Source of the DNA: Enterococcus mundtii
Lineage (GTDB): Bacteria; Bacillota; Bacilli; Lactobacillales; Enterococcaceae
Direction: 5' to 3'
Assembly (NCBI RefSeq): GCF_003957375.1
Contig: NZ_CP025473.1
Location: forward strand, 1,513,501-1,577,500
Length of the DNA stretch: 64,000 nt
The stretch's first letter is position 1. The number at the start of each line of letters is the position of its first letter. The translations under genes were made by a program, and so were the position numbers. The notes under the pieces are model-generated. The model saw nothing but the letters and a program-made list of their open reading frames with translations. It searched no databases and had not been told where the DNA came from. This document shows positions 56,727 to 64,000 of this stretch, piece after piece.

Positions 56727-57017
56727 CTAATATAGATTTCTAATCACGATCACCGTTTCAGAACCAGGTATCGCATTCATCTTTCCTGCTTTTTCTTCAA
56801 GGGTGTAACCAGTAAACTGTTCGTGGGTCAATTCATCTTCAACAACAAACTGTTGCGCATGTTCGATTTCGAACGCATCAGGGGCGATTTCTTGAATACT
56901 GTCCCATCCGGTATCCAAAAAGATTTTAGTGTCATCCGTCACGTGTTCTGTTTTTTCAAATGCTGCAATTTGTTTTTTTAACATACCCAACGTCATGATT
57001 TCTATCTTCTCTTCCAT
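56727..57017 (-). CDS. Small conserved protein of unknown function
   Basis: A 96-residue acidic soluble protein starting MEEKIEIMTLGMLKKQIAAF, with FLDTGWDSIQEIAPDAFEIE in the middle and VIVIRNLY at the end. Predicted strand-helix pattern with no motif I recognise. AAGGAGGATGAAAG precedes ATG 57017, a strong site. It precedes sppA by 11 bases and is probably cotranscribed with it. Confidence 0.7.
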   Translation of the reverse strand: MEEKIEIMTLGMLKKQIAAFEKTEHVTDDTKIFLDTGWDSIQEIAPDAFEIEHAQQFVVEDELTHEQFTGYTLEEKAGKMNAIPGSETVIVIRNLY

Positions 57018-57142
57018 CTTTCATCCTCCTTCTATCTATAATTATTGTACCGAACTACAAGAAAAGATGATAGTCGAATTTGATAATTTTCTTTTGTTCA
57101 TTCCAATTAGATATATACCAATTTATTTTTTTGTCTTTTTTA

Positions 57143-57172
57143 TTGACAAACCTCACACATTAACGTTATGAT
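57143..57172 (+). promoter_or_regulatory. Promoter of glmS
   Basis: TTGACA at 57143-57148 and TATGAT at 57167-57172, 18 bases apart, about 50 bases before the ribozyme core. Confidence 0.75.
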
Positions 57173-57219
57173 TTTAGATGTTTCCAAAGAAAATAATAAC
57201 AGGAGGATAATTAGACCAA

Positions 57220-57385
57220 TACGGAATAGCGCCAGGTCTGTTTTCACAGATGACGAGGAAAGGGTTGATCGAAGGATTCGGCGGATGGCCCTAGGGACTG
57301 CACCCTAAAAAGAAACATAAAAACTATCTGTGAAGGTAGAACAAAAGGTTTCTTACGCAGTTGGAAACGCTAATATCAAGTTTAT
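57220..57385 (+). promoter_or_regulatory. glmS: glmS glucosamine-6-phosphate ribozyme riboswitch
   Basis: Core elements in order: the cleavage region AATAGCGCCAGGTCTG (cleavage predicted between A57228 and G57229), the ACAGATGACGAGG strand, GGGTTGATCGAAGG, and TCGGCGGATGGCCCTAGGG, followed by the long 3' stem before glmS. This matches the known glmS self-cleaving ribozyme. Bound GlcN6P activates cleavage and destabilises the mRNA, lowering GlmS. Confidence 0.93.
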
Positions 57386-57408
57386 AACAGAAAGTAGGAT
57401 GTTTTTTT

Positions 57409-59217
57409 ATGTGCGGAATTGTTGGAATGATCGGATTAGAGAACGTGACACCAGGGTTGATCAATGGTTTAGAAAAATTAGAATATCGCGGGTATGATTC
57501 GGCGGGTATCTTTGTCTCAAATGGAAAACAGGACCATTTAGTCAAAGCACGCGGTAGAATCCAAAACCTTAAAGATAAATTATCTTCAGAAACAGCTGGT
57601 ACAGCAGGTATCGGTCATACAAGATGGGCAACTCATGGGGAACCCGCAGAGAAAAATGCGCACCCCCACCACTCACAAAGCGGACGTTTTGTTTTAGTCC
57701 ATAATGGGGTGATTGAAAATTTTGAAGAATTGAAACAACAATACGTAGCCACTGATGATTTCATTGGCGAAACAGATACGGAAATCGTTGTTCATTTGAT
57801 TGAAAAATTCGTGGAAGAAGCGCAAGAGACACAAGAAGGATTTAGAAAAGCGCTAGAAGTCATCGAAGGTTCTTACGCTTTTGCCTTGATGGATCGCACA
57901 GCTCCTGAAACAATTTTCGTTGCCAAAAACAAAAGCCCTTTATTGATCGGTAAAGGCCAAGGATTCAATGTGATCGCAAGTGATGCGATGGCGATGCTTG
58001 CTTACACTAAAGAATTTATTGAAATTGAAGATCAAGAAATGGTGATCGTTCAAGCAGAAGATATCACGATCCAAACAATGACTGGTACGATCATAGAACG
58101 TGATTCTTATGAAGCACAAGTAGATGCTTCTGACATTGAAAAAGGAACATACCCTTACTATATGTTGAAAGAAATCGACGAACAGCCGATCATCATGCGT
58201 AAAATCGCGCAAACTTATGTGAATGAGGACAATGAAATTCCTTTAGATCACAAATTGATGGACGAACTGTTAGCAAGTGACCGTATTTACATCGTGGCAT
58301 GCGGCACAAGTTATCATGCGGGATTAGCGAGCAAGCATTCCTTCGAACAAATGACTGACATTCCAGTAGAAGTCCATTTGGCCAGTGAGTTTGGTTATAC
58401 CATGCCTTTATTATCGAAAAAACCATTCTTCATCTTTTTAAGTCAAAGTGGCGAAACCGCTGATAGTCGTCAGGTGTTAGTCAAGATCAATCAATTAGGT
58501 CATCCTTCATTGACGATCACGAACGTTGCTGGTTCTACGTTATCAAGAGAAGCTGGCTTCACTCTGTTGCTACATGCAGGTCCGGAGATCGCTGTTGCTT
58601 CAACTAAAGCATACACTGCTCAAATCGCTGTACTGGCTTTACTTGCAAAAGCAGTCGGTGATCAAAAAGGCAATAAACGTTCATTGACATTTGATGTAGC
58701 ACACGAATTGAGTTTGGTAGCGAATGCGATGGAAACAGTAATTACTCAAAAAGATGAACTCCAAGAACTAGCTGCTGAATTCTTGAATGACACGCGCAAC
58801 GCCTTTTATATCGGTCGTAGCAATGATCACGATGTCGCTTTAGAAGCTGCTTTGAAACTAAAAGAAATCAGCTATATACAAGCAGAAGGTTTTGCTGCCG
58901 GTGAATTGAAACACGGTACCATTGCACTGATTGAAGAAGGCACACCAGTGATTGGGATTATTAGTGAGGAAATCACAGGGGCTCATACACGTGGCAACTT
59001 AAAAGAAGTTGAAAGTCGTGGTGCAAAAACCTTAGTGATCGCAGCACATGGATTAGAAAAAGAAACGGATCAATTAGTGATTCCTGCTGTCCATCCATAC
59101 CTTTCTCCTCTTGCCATGGTCATCCCGACGCAATTGCTTGCTTATTATGCTACCCTATTGCGTGGATTCGATGTAGACAAACCAAGAAACTTAGCTAAAT
59201 CAGTCACGGTTGAATAA
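57409..59217 (+). CDS. glmS: Glutamine-fructose-6-phosphate aminotransferase
   Basis: A 602-residue enzyme making glucosamine-6-phosphate from fructose-6-phosphate and glutamine, the first step to UDP-GlcNAc for cell wall. Cys2 of [10 protein letters not shown] is the glutaminase nucleophile; [11 protein letters not shown] follows at about 73. Two SIS isomerase domains include [22 protein letters not shown] and the C-terminal [12 protein letters not shown]. Its ATG follows AAAGTAGGATG and the ribozyme upstream. It is convergent with glmM. Confidence 0.97.
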   Translation: MCGIVGMIGLENVTPGLINGLEKLEYRGYDSAGIFVSNGKQDHLVKARGRIQNLKDKLSSETAGTAGIGHTRWATHGEPAEKNAHPHHSQSGRFVLVHNGVIENFEELKQQYVATDDFIGETDTEIVVHLIEKFVEEAQETQEGFRKALEVIEGSYAFALMDRTAPETIFVAKNKSPLLIGKGQGFNVIASDAMAMLAYTKEFIEIEDQEMVIVQAEDITIQTMTGTIIERDSYEAQVDASDIEKGTYPYYMLKEIDEQPIIMRKIAQTYVNEDNEIPLDHKLMDELLASDRIYIVACGTSYHAGLASKHSFEQMTDIPVEVHLASEFGYTMPLLSKKPFFIFLSQSGETADSRQVLVKINQLGHPSLTITNVAGSTLSREAGFTLLLHAGPEIAVASTKAYTAQIAVLALLAKAVGDQKGNKRSLTFDVAHELSLVANAMETVITQKDELQELAAEFLNDTRNAFYIGRSNDHDVALEAALKLKEISYIQAEGFAAGELKHGTIALIEEGTPVIGIISEEITGAHTRGNLKEVESRGAKTLVIAAHGLEKETDQLVIPAVHPYLSPLAMVIPTQLLAYYATLLRGFDVDKPRNLAKSVTVE

Positions 59218-59260
59218 TCAATCAAGTGAACCTTTATATAATAAATGCTCTTTGCAATCG

Positions 59261-59416
59261 AGGGCGGGATAGAAGTATTCAGCCACGAGAAATAAGGCGC
59301 CATCCACGAAAATTGTTCTTCATTTTTTGTGGATGGTGCCTTATTTCCTAAGAGGTTACTTCTGTTACCGCCCTTTATTCGGTTTTAGGTGGTACAAGAG
59401 GTCTAATGTCCCAGAC
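59261..59416 (+). repeat. Dispersed intergenic repeat, copy B, with nested hairpin
   Basis: Shares with copy A (44391-44493) the ordered blocks GGGA-GAAG, TTATTTCC-AAGAGG, ACTT-TGTT-CCGCC-TTTATTCGGTT-TAGG and CTAATGTCCCA. Copy B has an additional long stem at 59290-59352 (AAATAAGGCGCCATCCACGAAAA paired with its complement), absent from copy A. It lies between convergent glmS and glmM and could help terminate glmS. Confidence 0.75.
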
Positions 59417-59530
59417 ACATCTTTTATTTGATCTAGTTAAGAGTTGCTCGCTCGTTTTGTATCATGTGACAGCCATCGTCTTTTAAATGACCTTATGTGT
59501 AATGACCCATTATTTCAGAAACGAGCACAA

Positions 59531-59571
59531 AAAGAGAGTCAATCTCCATGATCCAAAGATTGACTCTCTTT
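59531..59571. terminator. Terminator of glmM, bidirectional
   Basis: Perfect 15-base arms (AAAGAGAGTCAATCT and complement) with an 11-base loop and T-runs on both sides, just past the glmM stop. Confidence 0.92.
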
Positions 59572-59585
59572 TTTATGTCATTCTA

Positions 59586-60941
59586 TCAATCGATTCCAAT
59601 TTCAGCTTTGACAACCGCTGCGATTTTGTCAACATAATAGTTTACTTTTTCATCAGATGGTGCTTCTGCCATCACGCGCAGTAATGGTTCTGTCCCGGAA
59701 GGGCGAACTAAGATACGTCCTTCACCAGCCATTTCAGCTTCTGCTTCTTCAATAACTTGTTTGATTGCAGGAACTTCCATTGCACCATTTTTATTGCTTA
59801 CGCGGATATTGACTAATTTTTGCGGATAGATCGTTACTTCTGCCGCTAATTCTGATAATTTTTTATCAGTTTGTTTCATGATATTCAACAATTGGATACC
59901 AGAAAGCATACCATCTCCTGTTGTATTGAAATCTAAGAAGATCATATGACCAGACTGTTCGCCACCGAAGTTGTAGTCATTTTTACGCATTTCTTCCACC
60001 ACATAGCGGTCGCCCACTTGTGTCACAACATCTTTCAAACCGATTTCTTCGACTGCTTTATGGAAACCGAGGTTACTCATGACCGTTGTAACGATTGTAT
60101 CTTTTTTCAGACGATTTTTAGCTGACAAATATTTCGCACAGATAAACATGATCTTATCGCCATCTACGATATTTCCTAATTCATCCACCGCAATGATCCG
60201 ATCGCCGTCGCCGTCAAAGGCAAGACCGACGTCTGCTCCTTTTTCTACTACCATTTCTGCTAGACGCTCAGGATGCGTTGATCCGACACCGTCATTGATG
60301 TTCAAGCCATTCGGATTTGTTCCCATCGTGTAGAAATCAGTTTCCAAATCAGCAAACAAGCGATTGACAGATGTTGCTGTTGCACCATTTGCCGCATCTA
60401 CACAGACCGTTAAGCCTGAAAGATCGCCGTTGATCGTCTGTACTAAGAATTGTGAATATTTCAGCAACCCTTCTGGGAACTCTTCGACTGTACCTAATCC
60501 CTCAGCAGAAGGTCGTGGTAATTCATCGACTTCCGCATCTAACAATGCTTCGATTTCTAATTCTTGGTCATCATCTAATTTAAATCCATCTGCACCGAAA
60601 AACTTGATGCCGTTATCTTGAGCTGGATTGTGTGAAGCAGAAATCATGACACCTGCGCTTGCTTTTTGCAAACGTGTCAAGTAAGCCACTCCTGGCGTAG
60701 AGATCACACCTAATTGAAAAACTTCGATCCCGACAGATAACAGACCAGAAACTAACGCTTCTTCGAGCATTTGACCTGAAATTCTTGTGTCACGTCCAAC
60801 CAATACACGTGGACGTTTTCCATCTTTCTCATGTTGGCTCAGTACATAACCGCCGCAACGTCCTAATTTGAAGGCCAATTCCGGTGTTAGTTCTTTATTC
60901 GCTTCTCCACGGACACCGTCCGTTCCAAAATATTTACCCAT
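59586..60941 (-). CDS. glmM: Phosphoglucosamine mutase
   Basis: A 451-residue enzyme that interconverts glucosamine-6-phosphate and glucosamine-1-phosphate. It has the phosphoserine loop [19 protein letters not shown] near residue 100, the metal-binding [13 protein letters not shown] near 240, the sugar-binding FGGEQSGH and the phosphate-binding [13 protein letters not shown]. It is the third gene of cdaA-cdaR-glmM, the conserved order in which GlmM binds and inhibits CdaA. AAAGGAGC precedes the ATG at 60941. Confidence 0.96.
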   Translation of the reverse strand: MGKYFGTDGVRGEANKELTPELAFKLGRCGGYVLSQHEKDGKRPRVLVGRDTRISGQMLEEALVSGLLSVGIEVFQLGVISTPGVAYLTRLQKASAGVMISASHNPAQDNGIKFFGADGFKLDDDQELEIEALLDAEVDELPRPSAEGLGTVEEFPEGLLKYSQFLVQTINGDLSGLTVCVDAANGATATSVNRLFADLETDFYTMGTNPNGLNINDGVGSTHPERLAEMVVEKGADVGLAFDGDGDRIIAVDELGNIVDGDKIMFICAKYLSAKNRLKKDTIVTTVMSNLGFHKAVEEIGLKDVVTQVGDRYVVEEMRKNDYNFGGEQSGHMIFLDFNTTGDGMLSGIQLLNIMKQTDKKLSELAAEVTIYPQKLVNIRVSNKNGAMEVPAIKQVIEEAEAEMAGEGRILVRPSGTEPLLRVMAEAPSDEKVNYYVDKIAAVVKAEIGID

Positions 60942-60964
60942 AGCTGTAAATTTGCTCCTTTAAC

Positions 60965-62149
60965 TTAATTTTCCGATGAATCCTCTTGACTATTCGGTTG
61001 ACTACTTGATTGTGTTGTCTCACTTGATGATTCATTCGACCCTGCACTCGATGTTGACTGCATCTCTTCGGACTGACGTGTCGTCGATGACGAAGAGTTG
61101 GCAGGTGTCGACCCTGCACCAGAAGTTGTACTTCCTCCAGAATTTCCAGAATTTCCGGAATTTCCCGAATTAGAACGGCTAGTGTTTTCCGTGCTTGTTT
61201 TCAGGATCGGTGTGATCTCAACATCGATTGAAGTTGGTGTGATACTAAGTCCACTCTCTACCGGAATATCAATATTTCTTGTCGTCCGATGGACGATCCC
61301 AGAAATATCGATTGGTATCGTGATGCTATTTCCTAGTTGAGCCAGTTGACTCTCTGAACCAGTGACTTCTGCTTCAATTTCAGAGAAACTGAAATCGTAA
61401 CTCTCCACGTTATCTGCGGGAGTCCCTTGTGCTGTTCCATAAAGTCGGATCGTTTTCGTAGGCTTTGTTACCGTTGCTTTTGCAGTGACTTGTACTGGAT
61501 CTGAAACAATACTTAAAGGTTCTCCTGCACTATTCAATGCTTGTACAGTGACTCTCGTGTCGACCCCATCGTCTGTGATCATCGCAGGTTCGATCCTCGC
61601 TACGACCTGTTGGATCTCTTCCAGTGTCTGATCGCCAGTCGTGACCGTCACTTTTTTTGGTGATAATTCAAGGTCATTCAATTCAAATCCAGCTGGAGTT
61701 GATTCTGTTGTGAGTAAAGGCGTGACCTCAAATTCTTTTGTCACTTTTTTCTCGATAGTCACTGTGATCGTATCCGGCTCTAGTTTTGCTTTGACTGCAC
61801 TGCTCAGATTTCTGATTTTCAATGGTACTTCATGTGTTCCTTCACCTAAACCAGTGAGATCTGCTGTCACCCGAAACATTCTTGTATCTTCAATTGCTTC
61901 GGCATTCAACTGAACACGATTGGCACTGGACAACTTCGCTGTGACCGTACTCTCATATCCATGGATATAATATTGATCCGTGTCGTATAAAAGTTGTACT
62001 GACACATCAGAAACGTTTTGCGTATAGGCTTCATTTCCTGACAGCGTGTCTTGGACAGATTGTCCATTCGCATTAAAATACAGCACAATACTGAATAATA
62101 ACGCAACAAACGCATATAAGATACTTTTACGCCTCTCTTTTGAGATCAT
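60965..62149 (-). CDS. cdaR: CdaA regulator CdaR (YbbR-like domains)
   Basis: A 394-residue protein anchored by an N-terminal helix (SILYAFVALLFSIVLYFNA), followed by extracytoplasmic YbbR repeats (about 50-330). The repeats contain regular beta-rich segments such as VTVTIEKKVTKEFEVTPLL and AKATVTKPTKTIRLYG. The C-terminal 60-70 residues are a Ser/Asn/Gly/Thr-rich low-complexity tail. It contacts CdaA in the membrane and modulates c-di-AMP synthesis. It overlaps cdaA by four bases and precedes glmM by 24. Confidence 0.92.
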   Translation of the reverse strand: MISKERRKSILYAFVALLFSIVLYFNANGQSVQDTLSGNEAYTQNVSDVSVQLLYDTDQYYIHGYESTVTAKLSSANRVQLNAEAIEDTRMFRVTADLTGLGEGTHEVPLKIRNLSSAVKAKLEPDTITVTIEKKVTKEFEVTPLLTTESTPAGFELNDLELSPKKVTVTTGDQTLEEIQQVVARIEPAMITDDGVDTRVTVQALNSAGEPLSIVSDPVQVTAKATVTKPTKTIRLYGTAQGTPADNVESYDFSFSEIEAEVTGSESQLAQLGNSITIPIDISGIVHRTTRNIDIPVESGLSITPTSIDVEITPILKTSTENTSRSNSGNSGNSGNSGGSTTSGAGSTPANSSSSTTRQSEEMQSTSSAGSNESSSETTQSSSQPNSQEDSSEN

Positions 62150-63030
62150 TTGTGATCCCCTCCTTTAGTCATCACGTCTAAGAAGGTTTGGAGCGTATTT
62201 TTATTTTTGTTTTTTTCTTCGACGATCAAATTTTTACGCAAGATCGTCAAATATTCTTCTTGAGATAAGCCAGGCATCAATTGGTTATCCAACGTAATGC
62301 TGACATCTCCTGTTTCTTCTGAGACAACGATCGTAATCGCATCGCTCGCCTCACTGACTCCGACAGCCGCTCGGTGACGAGTTCCGAATTCTTTCGGAAT
62401 CAACATACTTTCAGATAAAGGCAAGTAGGCACTGGCTACGGCAATTTTTCCATCTTTTACGATCACTGCACCATCATGCAGCGGTGTATTCGGAATAAAA
62501 ATATTGATCAGTAATTCGCCAGTGATATCGGCATCTAAAGCAATCCCTGTTTCGATATATTCATCCAAACCGGTGTGGCGTTCGATCGTGATCAAGGCAC
62601 CGATTTTACGTTTGGACATATATTGGATCGCTTTGTCGAAAGAAAGGATCATCTGTTCATCTTCTTGTTTCTCACTCTTCGATTGTTTGAAAAGTGAGCT
62701 ACGACCGAGGTGTTCTAATCCACGCCGTATCTCTGGTTGAAAAATGACGATAGCCGCAATCACACCATACGTGATCACTTGATTCATCAACCAAGATAAG
62801 GTATGTAGACCAATAATCTCGGCTAAGATCCGAATAACAACAAAAATCCCTACCCCTTTTAGCAATTGGATTGCTTTTGTTCCTCGCAATAGTTGAATGA
62901 GTTTATAAACTAAATACCAAACAACCAATACATCGAGTATGTTCACCAAAAAATTCTGAGAAAACAAGTCACCGGAAAACATTTGTCGCCAATAGTCTAA
63001 ATTAAAAAGTTCTCCGATTTGAAATGACAT
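62146..63030 (-). CDS. cdaA: Diadenylate cyclase CdaA
   Basis: A 294-residue membrane enzyme making c-di-AMP from two ATP. Three hydrophobic helices fill about residues 25-100 (LDVLVVWYLVYKLIQL onward). The DisA_N cyclase domain has the catalytic DGA in NTPLHDGAVIVKDG and RHR in FGTRHRAAVGVSE, and MLIPKEFGTRHR between them. It is the main c-di-AMP synthase of Firmicutes, acting in osmolyte and cell-wall control. First gene of cdaA-cdaR-glmM. Confidence 0.96.
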   Translation of the reverse strand: MSFQIGELFNLDYWRQMFSGDLFSQNFLVNILDVLVVWYLVYKLIQLLRGTKAIQLLKGVGIFVVIRILAEIIGLHTLSWLMNQVITYGVIAAIVIFQPEIRRGLEHLGRSSLFKQSKSEKQEDEQMILSFDKAIQYMSKRKIGALITIERHTGLDEYIETGIALDADITGELLINIFIPNTPLHDGAVIVKDGKIAVASAYLPLSESMLIPKEFGTRHRAAVGVSEASDAITIVVSEETGDVSITLDNQLMPGLSQEEYLTILRKNLIVEEKNKNKNTLQTFLDVMTKGGDHK

Positions 63031-63200
63031 AGACAGCCTCTCTTCTCTTTTGAGATTTCCTCTTTAGTATATCATATGTTTCACCAGAAGAGACTTATCT
63101 GCTTGGAATTTCCTAACAAAAACCAATTTTTTTCAAGAAATTTACATTTTCAATTTATTCACCAATAAGTTATTCTATTTCCTTGGATCGTTTCGTTTTA

Positions 63201-64000
63201 TCATTCTTTGGTTTTTCTTCGTTCCGCTCTAGCGGCACGTCTGGCAGCACGTCTAGCTTCTGCTTCCGGATCAACCGTTCGGTCTTTTTTGACTCTCGTT
63301 TTTTCGATCTCTGGACTGTCAGTACCTTCTGTCGGTTCGATCTTTGCTTTGATTTTTTCTAATTGACCAGTCATCGCCGCATAGTTGTAAAACCGTTTTT
63401 TTGCATCTTGGATCGTTTTATTGAATAACTGCTCCGCTGCCTGCGGGTGGATCGTTTCAAGCGATGAAAAACGGACTTGCTTGCGCATGAAGTCAGCCAT
63501 CATTGTAAAATCAGGCTTTTTATAGTCTAGTGTCATCGGCGTTTTATTCTTTTCGATCAATTCAGGATTATAGCGATACAACGACCAATAGCCTGAAGCC
63601 ACTGCTTCTTTTGCTTCTTTGATCGATTCTTTCATTCCACCTAGTAACCCATGAGCAATACATGGCGTATACGCAATGATCAACGATGGTCCAGGGAATT
63701 TTTCTGCTTCTTCAAATGCTTTGATCGTTTGCATTTGATTTGCGCCTGAAGCGATCTGTGCTACATACACATTCCCATACGTCATCGCCATCATGCCTAG
63801 ATCTTTCTTCGATGCATATTTCCCATTTGCTGAGAATTTAGCGATTGCTGAAGCAGGTGTAGCTTTCGAGACTTGTCCACCTGTATTGGAATAGACTTCG
63901 TTATCCATGACTAAAATGTTTACATCTGCGCCACTTGCCAAGACGTGATCGATTCCGCCAAAACCGATATCATACGCCCAGCCATCGCCACCGATCATCC
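63201..64000 (-). CDS. nifJ: Pyruvate:ferredoxin/flavodoxin oxidoreductase, C-terminal part
   Basis: The last 265 residues of a large multidomain oxidoreductase whose start lies beyond the right edge. It covers the thiamine-diphosphate domain: MIGGDGWAYDIGFGGIDHVL, NILVMDNEVYSNTGGQ (ThDP/Mg motif), and IIAYTPCIAHGLLGGMKE. It decarboxylates pyruvate to acetyl-CoA and passes electrons to ferredoxin or flavodoxin. The end is unusual: about 45 extra residues finish in an Arg/Ala run (ARRAARRAARAERRKTKE). The iron-sulfur domains upstream cannot be judged. Confidence 0.92.
   Translation of the reverse strand, partial: MIGGDGWAYDIGFGGIDHVLASGADVNILVMDNEVYSNTGGQVSKATPASAIAKFSANGKYASKKDLGMMAMTYGNVYVAQIASGANQMQTIKAFEEAEKFPGPSLIIAYTPCIAHGLLGGMKESIKEAKEAVASGYWSLYRYNPELIEKNKTPMTLDYKKPDFTMMADFMRKQVRFSSLETIHPQAAEQLFNKTIQDAKKRFYNYAAMTGQLEKIKAKIEPTEGTDSPEIEKTRVKKDRTVDPEAEARRAARRAARAERRKTKE

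Noticed and set aside
59487-59684. Plus-strand open frame near the glmM terminator
   Set aside because: It overlaps a terminator hairpin and the glmM 3' end and has no ribosome-binding site.

Overview
The window is chromosomal DNA of a low-GC Gram-positive coccus, almost certainly an Enterococcus. Supporting signs are the gatCAB-ligA-pcrA block, cdaA-cdaR-glmM, a glmS ribozyme, a Met T-box, strong GGAGG ribosome-binding sites, a Mga-type regulator beside an LPXTG surface protein, a SPJ_0845-family small protein, and an intergenic repeat family of the kind seen in enterococci. I cannot fix the species. Most genes are on the minus strand, and no rRNA, tRNA, CRISPR array or intact insertion sequence was recognised.

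Layout. (1) 1-8.5 kb: a partial VOC-family gene, decayed remnants of a type VII secretion-associated small helical protein, the cystine symporter tcyP, a small operon (LCP-like protein, zinc-ribbon membrane protein, HAD phosphatase, DUF1149 protein), a heavily decayed putative metalloprotease toxin, and a tandem DUF1538 membrane-protein pair followed by a frameshifted P-II-like regulator. (2) 8.9-22 kb: a galactoside-utilisation island. It has an ABC importer without its own ATPase, a YesN/YesM-type two-component system, heterodimeric beta-galactosidase LacL/LacM, a GH36 alpha-galactosidase and a LacI-family repressor. Catabolite-type operators lie inside the promoters. (3) 22-28 kb: a T-box (Met) controlled MetE-like methyltransferase, then a MerR-family regulator divergent from a two-gene ABC exporter whose second gene is frameshifted. 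(4) 28-33 kb: a 1000-residue LPXTG adhesin-like protein (BspA leucine-rich repeats plus five Ig-like repeats) divergent from a Mga-type regulator. An AT-rich segment with gene debris follows. (5) 33.9-44 kb: housekeeping genes rlmD, dgkB, gatB, gatA, gatC, ligA and pcrA. (6) 44-50 kb: the fruR-fruK-fruA fructose operon and an unrecognised 442-residue protein. (7) 50-57 kb: a small protein, engB, clpX (frameshifted), tig, a TPR protein, an RDD protein, sppA and a small conserved protein. (8) 57-64 kb: glmS with its ribozyme, convergent with cdaA-cdaR-glmM (cell-wall precursor and c-di-AMP synthesis), and the 3' end of a pyruvate:ferredoxin/flavodoxin oxidoreductase gene.

Three otherwise intact genes (P-II-like, second ABC exporter, clpX) are each broken by one missing base at or next to a homopolymer. 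This looks more like a sequencing signature than biology and should be checked before any of them is called a pseudogene. The best candidate for an undescribed system is the DUF1538 pair with its P-II-like partner. The remnants at 0.36-0.87 kb and 5.2-6.4 kb are genuinely decayed, with many stops and shifts.
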